A DNA stretch of 64,000 nt from positions 1,226,841 through 1,290,840 of the forward strand of contig JABTUU010000002.1 in NCBI GenBank assembly GCA_015075275.1, given 5' to 3'. Positions 15,692 to 23,218 of this stretch are shown in pieces (positions within the stretch are counted from its first letter, which is position 1; every line of letters begins with the position of its first letter). Source of the stretch: Anaerolineales bacterium (GTDB lineage Bacteria > Chloroflexota > Anaerolineae > Anaerolineales > Villigracilaceae). The translations under genes and the position numbers were made by a program. The notes below the pieces were generated by a model. The model was not told the DNA's origin. It saw only the letters and a program-made list of their open reading frames with translations, and searched no databases.

Positions 15692-17141
15692 CGACTTCCA
15701 TTCCGCCAACTGAAACCGCCGTTCCAACCGCGACGCCAGATCTCGAAAAAGAACTTCGGGCAGATGTAATCGCTCAAATTCAAGCAGACCCAAATTATCA
15801 ATCCTCATATGTGCAAGCGCTTGAAGAAATCAGCGGACAATCCATCTCTGAAACTTGTGCGGACTTCGTATTCAAACTTGGCGCGCTCGACGAAAATCTG
15901 GCGGATTTCACCTTCGGCATCAACCAATATGGTATTTGTTACGCCAAAAGTGATGACGGCAGTCAGATAATTTTTGACAAATGGGACGCCAATGGACCAC
16001 TTTATGTCACCAGAGCAGCTGGCTTTGACTTATTGTCTAAACTCAATCCTCAAGCAACTGATGGCAAAACTGAGGAAGATTTTTCTTTAGAAGAAAATGC
16101 TGCTAATACTTTTGCCGTACTAAAAGATGATCAAGGCAATTTGACAGAAGTTGGCGTTGGCATCAATGGTCAATGGGGAACAACGGGATCAACCGAACTA
16201 GTCGCTACTCCTACAGCTCCATCAGCGAACAGCGAAACTGATCTGGAGGAAGAAAACTTGTTAACTAGCAATCCAGAGGTGATTGCTAGTATGGCAAGTG
16301 ATGTTTTGTCAGGCAAAACAGAGTTCCCAAGTGATGTTAATCCAGAGCAATATTCTGCCCTAGTAAAAGAAATGAATGCTCAAAGAGGATCTAAGCCTGT
16401 TTACGTTGAAGCCGTTGACGCAAGTGGCAATCCAACAGTCATGTTCTACAACACTGAAACCAGAAAATTTGAAACTCTCAAAGGAACGTATGAGGATAAC
16501 AAAGAAATCATCGATCAACATGGTTTCGATATCTATGTAGAAATTGGTCGAAATGAACAAAACAACTAACCACTTACACCCATCCAGATACTGGAGAAGA
16601 AATCGTAGTTGAAAACAGTGGCAACATAGATTGGGATTGGGTTGGTGATAAAAACAATGCTGGTGAAAATATTAGTCAAGAAGCACTAGCAAGCCAAATA
16701 TTAGGCCTTTCATTAGGTAGAGGTGATAGCATATTACAAGTAATAACAATTAATAAAAATCCCGCAGAAATGGTTTTTGCACAAGGAAAATATTCTGGAT
16801 ACAACTGTGTAGAAGTGGCAATCGTTAGAAATGGCGTTGGAATTAGAGCTTTTGTTGGAGCAGACGGAGGATTAATTCTTGTTGACGGAAACACTGGAGA
16901 AGAAAAAATGCTTGGAAGATTGAATGGTTCTAGTGAAAGAAAAAGCATTAAAGAAAATATGGTTTATTATGTGCTTGTTCCTAGCAATCAAGATGAACTA
17001 TGGAGAGTATCAAGAGCAGAAATAGACCAATTGGAAAATGTTGCCGACGCAGATGAATCATATGATGAGTTGGTAAATAGCTATTCCGCTGATGGAGTTG
17101 TAATCGTTAGATCTCCAGCAATTGTTTTGAGAAACAAATAA
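15610..17141 (+). pseudogene. Lipoprotein paralog 2, interrupted by a frameshift near 16565
   Basis: The first frame (15610-16569, 319 residues) has a signal peptide and lipobox almost identical to paralog 1. A ~190-residue extra domain unlike paralog 1 follows, then the shared 'DLEEENLL...GKTEFPSDV' region. It stops at 16567-16569 while the -1 frame, open from 16563 to 17141, continues with 'TYTHPDTGEEIVVENSGNIDW', matching paralog 1's 'NGEEVITIQNSAGIENW', and ends in 'VVIVRSPAIVL', matching its 'MVVVGSPVILL'. So a single -1 shift in the A-rich 'GAACAAAACAAC' splits a ~510-residue protein. It could be a real lesion, phase variation or a sequencing error. Function is unknown. Confidence 0.6.
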
Positions 17142-17194
17142 ATAAACCGCTTGCTTTTGGCTAAAAATCAATGCTAAACTGATTTATACAATGA

Positions 17195-17326
17195 ACCCCT
17201 TGCATAAGAGCGCCATAATAGGCGCATGAACTACAACACAATCGAACTTCTAAACGAGAGAGACTTTAACTAGATGCTGGCAGTCGTCGCAAAAAAATTG
17301 CGGGACTTCGGGAGACCGCCCAAAGG
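17195..17326 (+). pseudogene. Left-end remnant of a second IS5-family-like element
   Basis: CCTTGCATAAG followed by GCGCCATAATAGGCGCATG closely mirrors the right terminus and first codons of the element at 14724-15577 (read on its own strand). Translation from ATG 17226 gives 'MNYNTIELLNERDFN', a stop, then 'MLAVVAKKLRDFGRP', against 'MRYETVQNLKDEDFK' and 'MLAIMEAGLRNFGRP' in the fuller copy. About 13 codons are deleted between the two blocks. Everything 3' is lost. Confidence 0.65.
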
Positions 17327-17881
17327 CTAAGCGCTTTTTATCAACGCGTCGTATTGGCGGCGGACTTCACGCATGTCGTCCCACATGAGCGATTTAGGCG
17401 AGCCGGGCGCGCGCGATTGATTCCGCAATAAATAAGAGGGATGAAAAATCGGCATGAGCCGACGCCCGTCCGACTCAATCCATTTGCCGCGCAGAGAGGT
17501 GATGCCCGTCTTTTGCAAAACGGATTGACACGCCACATTGCCGGTCAACAAAACAATCAACGGGTTGACGAGGCGTATGATCTCAAAAACAAAGGGGCGA
17601 TAGAACGCAATCTCTTTATCGTTCGGCTTGCGGAAGTTCGCCCCGTTCGCGCCGGGCGGCAACCGAAAAACGGAATTGATGATATACGCGTCGTTCTCGG
17701 AATCAAATTCCGCCGCTTGTAAGATTTTATCCAACAGTTGACCGGCGGGACCGACGAACGGCTTGCCCTTGATGTTCTCTTGCGGACCCGGCGCCTCGCC
17801 GACGATGAGCAAACGCGCGCGCGGATTGCCGCGGCTGACGACGATATTCGTTCCCGCGTCTGCCAGCGGGTCGTCGGTCAA
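17327..17881 (-). pseudogene. Uracil-DNA glycosylase, family 4-like, 5'-truncated
   Basis: This 184-residue frame carries the family motifs 'GEAPGPQ', 'FVGPAGQLLD', 'NSVFRLPPG' and 'HPSYLLRN'. These assign it to the 4/5-type uracil-DNA glycosylase group that excises uracil in base-excision repair. The usual N-terminal helix with the CxxC pair of the 4Fe-4S cluster is absent. The frame opens at a TTG (17881) that coincides with the point where a DprA-like gene begins on the other strand, so the 5' end was most likely lost at a rearrangement junction. Whether the remnant folds is doubtful. Confidence 0.6.
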
Positions 17882-18318
17882 TCCGTGAAGCGCGGGGAAC
17901 CGCCGTCGGCGTGCTGGCAGATAGTTTGGAGAAACAGGTCAAAAGTCGGAAAGAAGCGTTAAGTCGCGGCGATCTATGTTTGATCACGCCATACAGTCCC
18001 AATGCGGGGTTTTCCGTCGGCGCGGCAATGGGTCGCAATCGCCTCATTTATTGTCTTGCCGATTACGCGATCGTCGTCGCCTCCGATGCAGAGACGGGCG
18101 GCACATGGGCAGGCGCGACCGAGACTCTCAAGAACAAGTGGATTCCCGTTTTTGCGCTGGAGCATGAACACATGCCGGAAGGGAATACCTTGCTCCTGCA
18201 AAAAGGCGCGCTGGCGTTTCCGCATCCATTTACGGAGAAGCCCGTGAAACTGCCTGAATGGCTGGAAGGAAAAACCGCAGGTTTGCCGATGCAACCGACA
18301 CAACAAAATTTGTTTTAG
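17881..18318 (+). pseudogene. DprA/Smf-like (SLOG fold) protein, 5'-truncated
   Basis: The frame reads 'REARGTAVGVLADSLEKQ', 'LITPYSPNAGFSVGAAMGRN', 'LIYCLADYAIVVASD' and 'GGTWAGATETLK', which is the C-terminal two thirds of a DprA-like Rossmann protein. DprA proteins bind single-stranded DNA in natural transformation; this subgroup may have another role. The first ~100 residues with the 'GSR' nucleotide-binding loop are missing. A GTG at 17911 could start a 135-residue remnant. It meets the truncated glycosylase gene head to head at about 17880. Confidence 0.55.
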
Positions 18319-18766
18319 TTTGGCTGTCTCAATCGGACAATTTGGTGAAACAACGAGACTGAAAGAGTTTGCTCAATCTTCTCAAATCTCTTATTACAAA
18401 GTCAAAACAATCCCTCCAATGGGGTACAAATCCAGCATACGGCTATAAATTTCGCCCCTATCTATATATGCCAGATACGGCATAACGAGAGCCGAATCTT
18501 TCTCAAGGACTGCAAGCGGATTTAGCGTGATTTCAACCTTAACTTGCGATTCTTGTTGATGGTTGCTTGTTCGATCAACGTATCAATTATTTGTTTCAGT
18601 AGTAAAAAACTAGGGCGCTCCTCATCATCTTGAGGAGCAATGTTTTTAATCCTTGAATGCTGCCTATAAATCTGCAAAATGCACAGCCAATTCAGTCTCC
18701 TAGTCGTTTTGCTGCAGAGGTTAAGTCGAAACGATGAGTAAGCATTGGAAGCGGCGCGACCCGCTC
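18319..18766. other. Gene-free spacer with repeat copy B
   Basis: No convincing gene is seen on either strand; a 98-codon minus-strand frame at 18522-18818 has no family features and covers the promoter. It contains the second copy of the 38-bp repeat at 18421-18458. Confidence 0.55.
18421..18458. repeat. 38-bp repeat element, copy B
   Basis: It has the same GGGGTA, N11, TACGGCTATAA, R, TTTCGCCCC pattern as 12048-12085, with one mismatch in the conserved 27 bases. The 11-base spacer differs in sequence but not in length. Confidence 0.65.
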
Positions 18767-18795
18767 TTGTGAGAACGCGTTGAAACTTGTATAAT
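18767..18795 (+). promoter_or_regulatory. Sigma-70-type promoter of the catabolic operon
   Basis: -35 TTGTGA (18767-18772), 17-base spacer, -10 TATAAT (18790-18795). This predicts a ~135-base leader before the CaiB-type gene. Confidence 0.65.
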
Positions 18796-18882
18796 GCTAC
18801 GGTAAAGTTGTAAGACAAATTAGCGCGACAAGCCCTATGGTCAAGATGTTTCGCATGAATAAAATATCTCCGGTTATTTTTA

Positions 18883-18912
18883 CTCGAGCCTCCTTCGTTT
18901 TATTGGCTCGAG
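18883..18912 (+). promoter_or_regulatory. Inverted repeat in the operon leader
   Basis: CTCGAGCC (18883-18890) and GGCTCGAG (18905-18912) flank 14 bases in the 5' leader, 10 bases upstream of the RBS (GAAGAAGGAG). It could be an RNA hairpin affecting translation or an operator for an unseen regulator. Confidence 0.45.
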
Positions 18913-18936
18913 ATTCTCTGAAAGAAGAAGGAGTTT

Positions 18937-20142
18937 ATGCGTCCGTTACAGAATGTTCGAATTTTAGATATGACTCGCGCCCTCGCCGGCCCCTATTGCA
19001 CGATGATGCTCGGCGATCTCGGCGCGGACGTGATTAAAGTAGAACGCCCCAAAAGCGGCGACGAGAGTCGCGGCTGGGGACCGCCTTTTGTGGGGAAGCC
19101 TTACGGCGCGTATGCGGGCGAGTCCGCTTATTTTCTAGCCGCCAATCGCAACAAACGCAGCATCACCGTCAACCTTCAAAGCGCCGAAGGGCAGGAAATT
19201 GTGCGCCGTTTGACGGGCGGCGCGGACGTTCTTGTAGAAAATTATCGTACGGGCGATTTAGATAAATTCGGACTCGGCTACGACGACTTGCATCGCCTCT
19301 ATCCCAAATTGATTTACTGCTCGATCAGCGGCTATGGGCGCACGGGACCATACGCCGAACGCCCAGGCTACGACGCCATCATCCAAGCCGAAGGCGGCAT
19401 GATGAGTCTGACCGGTCCCGTCGAAGGACCGCCGTCGCGCGTCGGAATTCCCATCATTGATATTACCTCCGGCATGTTCGCCTCAACCGCGATTCTGTCC
19501 GCTTTGCGCGCGCGCGACCTGACGGGCGAAGGGCAGTTGATTGACATCTCGCTCTTCGACGCGCACATCGCTTTGTTAACCAACGCCGCGTCAAATTATT
19601 TGATTGGCGAGCAACCTCCGCGCCGACAAGGCAACGCCCATCCCAACATCGCCCCGTACGAAATCTTTCCTGTCAGCGACGGCTGGATTATGGTCGGCGC
19701 GGCGAACGACCGCCAATGGGCGACTTTATGTAATATTATGAATCGTACCGATTTATTGAATGATGCGCGCTTCGAGGGCAACTCGAAGCGCGTCGCGCAT
19801 CGGGTCGAGTTGCTGGCGGAGTTGAACCAAACGTTCTCGCAACGCAACGCCCGCGAGTGGCTGGACGCGCTCATGCAAGCCGGCTTGCCCTGCGCGCCGA
19901 TTAACAATCTGCCGCAAGTTTTCGCCGACCCGCAAACTGAGGCGCGCAATATGATCTTAGAGACGCAACATCCTACGGCTGGCGCAATCCGCATGACGGG
20001 CTTCCCATACAAACTTTCCGCCACGCCCGCCGAAGTTCACGCGCCGCCGCCGACGCTCGGTCAGCACACGGACGAAATCCTCGCGCAATTGCGCTATTCG
20101 GATGAAGAGATCGCCGTCTTGCGCCAAAAGAACGCGGTGTAA
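18937..20142 (+). CDS. CaiB/BaiF-type (family III) CoA transferase
   Basis: This 401-residue protein has the normal length for family III CoA transferases such as formyl-CoA:oxalate CoA-transferase. Seen features are the N-terminal 'DMTRALAGPYCTMMLGDLGADVIKVE' region (CoA site, residues ~11-36), 'NRNKRSI' and a candidate catalytic Asp175 in 'PIIDITSG', matching the Asp that forms the acyl anhydride. The enzyme moves CoA from an acyl-CoA to a free carboxylate. It is the first gene of the 17-kb operon, with a strong RBS 6 bases before ATG. I infer that it activates a carboxylic acid arising from ring opening, or an oxamate/oxalate-like acid made with FdrA. The exact substrate cannot be read from sequence. 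Confidence 0.85.
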   Translation: MRPLQNVRILDMTRALAGPYCTMMLGDLGADVIKVERPKSGDESRGWGPPFVGKPYGAYAGESAYFLAANRNKRSITVNLQSAEGQEIVRRLTGGADVLVENYRTGDLDKFGLGYDDLHRLYPKLIYCSISGYGRTGPYAERPGYDAIIQAEGGMMSLTGPVEGPPSRVGIPIIDITSGMFASTAILSALRARDLTGEGQLIDISLFDAHIALLTNAASNYLIGEQPPRRQGNAHPNIAPYEIFPVSDGWIMVGAANDRQWATLCNIMNRTDLLNDARFEGNSKRVAHRVELLAELNQTFSQRNAREWLDALMQAGLPCAPINNLPQVFADPQTEARNMILETQHPTAGAIRMTGFPYKLSATPAEVHAPPPTLGQHTDEILAQLRYSDEEIAVLRQKNAV

Positions 20143-20189
20143 GTTTTTGTCGTTGACGATTCGCTATAAAATAATTGAGAAGAGGGAAC

Positions 20190-21920
20190 ATGGAGTTTAT
20201 AAAAACAGAAATTCGATCTGGCGCATACTACGACTCGGTCGTGTTGATGCATTTACAGCGTTCGTTGCTCGAACTGCCCGGCGTGCTGGACTCGGGCGTG
20301 GTGATGGGCACCGACGCTAATAAAGAAGTCTTGGAGCAAAGCGCTTTGTTAGTGGATGAAATTAAATCGGCGGGCGCGGATGATTTAATTATCGTCGTCA
20401 AAGGCGCGGATGAAGTCCAAGCGACATCCGCGATTAACAGAGTGGACGAGTTGATTGCGGCGCGGCGCGGCGGCGGCATTGAGCAGGACTATCGCGCTAA
20501 AACGCTCGATACCGCCGCGAAGATGAACCCCGCCGCGCAGTGGGTTTTAGTCTCTGTGCCGGGGCGTTACGCGGCAGGCGTTGCGCGAGAAGCGCTGGGC
20601 TTGAACAAAAACGTCTTCTTGTATAGCGATAACGTCTCGCTCGACGATGAGCTTTCCTTAAAGAAAGAAGCCGCCGAAAAAGGCTTGCTAGTGATGGGAC
20701 CGGACTGCGGCACGGCGATTATTAACGGTATAGGGCTGGGTTTTGCCAACAAAGTGCGACGCGGCGCGATCGGCATGGTGGCGGCTTCGGGAACGGGCTT
20801 GCAGCAAGTCGCGCTGCGCATTCATCAAATGGGCGGCGGGATGACGCACGCCATTGGCACGGGCGGACGCGATCTTTCGGAAGCGGTCAATGCCGCCACG
20901 CTGCGCCAAGCGCTGGACGCGCTCAACCGCGACGAGAACACCAAAGTCATCGTGTTACTCTCCAAGCCGCCTTCTCCTAAAGTGGCGGCGGATATCGTCG
21001 CAGCGGCGCGCAAGGCGAGCAAACCCGTTATCGTCAATTTTATCGGATACGCCGCATCTATGCGTAAAGTGGATAACGTAACCTTTGCAACTACGTTTGA
21101 CGGAACCGCGCGACTGGCGATTCAAGCCGAGCAAAATCCCGAAGCGGAAGCGCAAGAATTGAACGTAGCGCGCTTTACGGAAGGACAGCGTTATCTGCGC
21201 GGATTGTTCTCAGGCGGCACGTTGGCTTATGAAACGCAATTGATTTTGCGCGATTACCTGCCCGCCGTATATTCCAACGCGCCGCTTGATAAAGCGTTGA
21301 GCCTGCCAGACCCGCTCGTCAGCCAAGAGAATTCTATTGTTGATCTCGGCGAGGACGTTTTCACCGTCGGGCGTTTGCATCCTATGATGGATAACGATTT
21401 ACGCATCCGCCGTTTGGAGAAAGAAGCGCGCGATCCCGAAACGGCGATCATTTTGTTGGATGTCGTGCTGGGTTATGGTTCGCATCCGAATCCCGCCTCG
21501 GAGTTAGCGCCTGCCATCGCCAAAGCCCGCGCCGCCGCCGAAGAAGCGGGGCGCTATCTCGAAGTCGTCGCTCTTGTGGCGGGAACGGACGAGGACCCGC
21601 AAAATATGGACGAGCAGATTCGTCTATTAAAAGAAGCGGGCGCGATTGTGGAAGTCAGCAACGATGCCGCCGCGCGTCGCGTTGGACGATTGGCGCAGGC
21701 GTTGAATCAGCGCGGAGTCAACCCAACGGCGGAGACGAATCCGCCCGTCGCGTTAGAGGCGTTGAATCAGCCCTTAGCCGCCATCAACGTCGGTTTGGAA
21801 TCCTTCTTCGAGGCGCTGACGGCGCAGGGCGCGGAAGTCGTTCATGTGGATTGGAAACCCGCCGCGGGCGGCAATGAAAAAATGATGGATATTTTAGCGC
21901 GTATGAAAAACAGAAAGTAA
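20190..21920 (+). CDS. fdrA: FdrA-type acyl-CoA synthetase-like protein (AllF homolog)
   Basis: This 576-residue protein belongs to the FdrA/YahF family. I chose ATG 20190 after GAGGG. Visible parts are a small N-terminal domain, a succinyl-CoA-synthetase-alpha-like Rossmann region ('VSVPGRYAAGVAREAL', 'VMGPDCGTAIINGIGLGFAN', 'GMVAASGTGLQQV', 'GTGGRDLSEAV') and a C-terminal ligase-like domain ('IILLDVVLGYGSHPNP'). The phospho-His loop of true synthetases is replaced. In E. coli, FdrA (AllF) works with a DUF1116 protein (AllG) and a DUF2877 protein (AllH) as oxamate carbamoyltransferase in allantoin breakdown. Here DUF1116 follows directly, but no DUF2877 gene is in the window. Confidence 0.85.
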   Translation: MEFIKTEIRSGAYYDSVVLMHLQRSLLELPGVLDSGVVMGTDANKEVLEQSALLVDEIKSAGADDLIIVVKGADEVQATSAINRVDELIAARRGGGIEQDYRAKTLDTAAKMNPAAQWVLVSVPGRYAAGVAREALGLNKNVFLYSDNVSLDDELSLKKEAAEKGLLVMGPDCGTAIINGIGLGFANKVRRGAIGMVAASGTGLQQVALRIHQMGGGMTHAIGTGGRDLSEAVNAATLRQALDALNRDENTKVIVLLSKPPSPKVAADIVAAARKASKPVIVNFIGYAASMRKVDNVTFATTFDGTARLAIQAEQNPEAEAQELNVARFTEGQRYLRGLFSGGTLAYETQLILRDYLPAVYSNAPLDKALSLPDPLVSQENSIVDLGEDVFTVGRLHPMMDNDLRIRRLEKEARDPETAIILLDVVLGYGSHPNPASELAPAIAKARAAAEEAGRYLEVVALVAGTDEDPQNMDEQIRLLKEAGAIVEVSNDAAARRVGRLAQALNQRGVNPTAETNPPVALEALNQPLAAINVGLESFFEALTAQGAEVVHVDWKPAAGGNEKMMDILARMKNRK

Positions 21921-21932
21921 AGGAGCATTTTT

Positions 21933-23177
21933 ATGGATATCGAAAAAGCAAACGACACAGCGATTGAACGCATGATGGAATCCCGTCCGATGTTAATCGG
22001 GATGGGCATCGCGCGCGACGTCATCCCCGGCATGAGCGACGATCTGCTCATGCACGCCGGTCCGCCGATCACTTGGGCGCGCGCTTCGGGTCCGATGCGC
22101 GGCGCGATTACGGGCGCGTTAATCTATGAAGGCAAAGCCAAAGATATGGCGGAAGCGCAAGCGTTGGTCGAATCGGGCAAAATCAAGTTAGAGCCGTGTC
22201 ATCATCATCACGCGGTGGGACCGATGGCGGGAGTCACTAGCCCGTCTATGTGGGTCTATATCGTCGAGAATAAAACTCACGGAAATAGGACGTTCTCCAA
22301 CGTCAACGAAGGCTACGGCAAAGTGTTGCGCTATGGCGCGTACAGCGAAGACGTGCAAGAACGCTTGCATTGGCTTAACGATACGATGGCGCCCGTGTTG
22401 GCAAAAGCCATCGAATTGAGCGGCGGGTTGGATATGCGCGCATTAATTGCGGAAGCCTTGCACATGGGCGACGAAGGACACAATCGCAATAAAGCCGGCT
22501 CGTTTATGTACACTGCGAAACTTGCGCCTTTTGTTGCGCAAGCTGCGCCTAATTCGGAACTTGCCGCGCAAATTATCAAATCGTTGGGCGATAACGCCTT
22601 GAGCGTTTTGAATCCCGTGATGGCTGCTTGTAAAGCGATGGCGGAAACTGCGCACGATATTGAAGGCAGCACGATCGTTTCGGTTATGGCGCGCAACGGC
22701 ACGGACTTTGGTATGCGCGTCAGCGGGTTGGGCGATCGCTGGTTCACCGCGCCAGTGGCGACTCCGCAAGGGTTGTACTTCCCCGGCTTCAGCGAAGCGG
22801 ATGCCAGCGGCGACATCGGCGACAGCACTATCACCGAGACGGCTGGCATTGGCGGATTTGCGATGGCGACTGCGCCCGCGATCGTGACGTTTGTGAGCGG
22901 CAAACCGAAGGACGCTATTAATGCGACTTTGGAAATGTACGAAATTACGCACGGCGAACATAAATATTTCACAGTCCCGCCGTTGGATTTTCGCGGAACG
23001 CCCACTGGCATTGATATTCGCAAAGTGGTCGAGACGGGCATCACGCCGCGCGTCAACACGGGCATTGCCCATAAAGACGCGGGTGTTGGGCAAATCGGCG
23101 CGGGCTTGGTGCGTCCGCCTTTTGAGATGTTCCAAGAAGCCTTCATGGCATACGCGGAGAAATACGGCTTCGCTTAA
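21933..23177 (+). CDS. DUF1116 protein (AllG/YahG homolog)
   Basis: The protein has 414 residues, the usual length of the DUF1116 family. Recognisable blocks are 'MHAGPPITWARASGPMRGA', 'CHHHHAVGPMAGV' (a His cluster at ~90), 'ENKTHGNRTFSNVNEGYGKVLRYGA' and 'MGDEGHNRNKAG'. It starts 12 bases after fdrA, with AAAGGAG upstream. With FdrA it makes up two of the three subunits of the carbamoyltransferase described for E. coli AllFGH. The absence of AllH here suggests either a two-component variant or a different acyl/carbamoyl transfer. Confidence 0.85.
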   Translation: MDIEKANDTAIERMMESRPMLIGMGIARDVIPGMSDDLLMHAGPPITWARASGPMRGAITGALIYEGKAKDMAEAQALVESGKIKLEPCHHHHAVGPMAGVTSPSMWVYIVENKTHGNRTFSNVNEGYGKVLRYGAYSEDVQERLHWLNDTMAPVLAKAIELSGGLDMRALIAEALHMGDEGHNRNKAGSFMYTAKLAPFVAQAAPNSELAAQIIKSLGDNALSVLNPVMAACKAMAETAHDIEGSTIVSVMARNGTDFGMRVSGLGDRWFTAPVATPQGLYFPGFSEADASGDIGDSTITETAGIGGFAMATAPAIVTFVSGKPKDAINATLEMYEITHGEHKYFTVPPLDFRGTPTGIDIRKVVETGITPRVNTGIAHKDAGVGQIGAGLVRPPFEMFQEAFMAYAEKYGFA

Positions 23178-23218
23178 TCGCGCTATTGCATATCATTATA
23201 TTGAAAGGAGAAAAATCT

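Noticed and set aside
17727..18047. A 106-codon minus-strand frame over the glycosylase/DprA junction
   Set aside because: It is Arg/Ala-rich with shadow-frame composition and spans the recombination point; the DprA-like and glycosylase frames carry the family motifs.
18522..18818. A 98-codon minus-strand gene
   Set aside because: It has basic, irregular composition with no domain or RBS, and it runs over the operon promoter on the other strand.
22331..23146. Long antisense frames inside the DUF1116, cyclase and exporter genes
   Set aside because: High-GC coding in this genome leaves open antisense frames; the sense frames show clear family motifs, and antisense products have low-complexity shadow composition.
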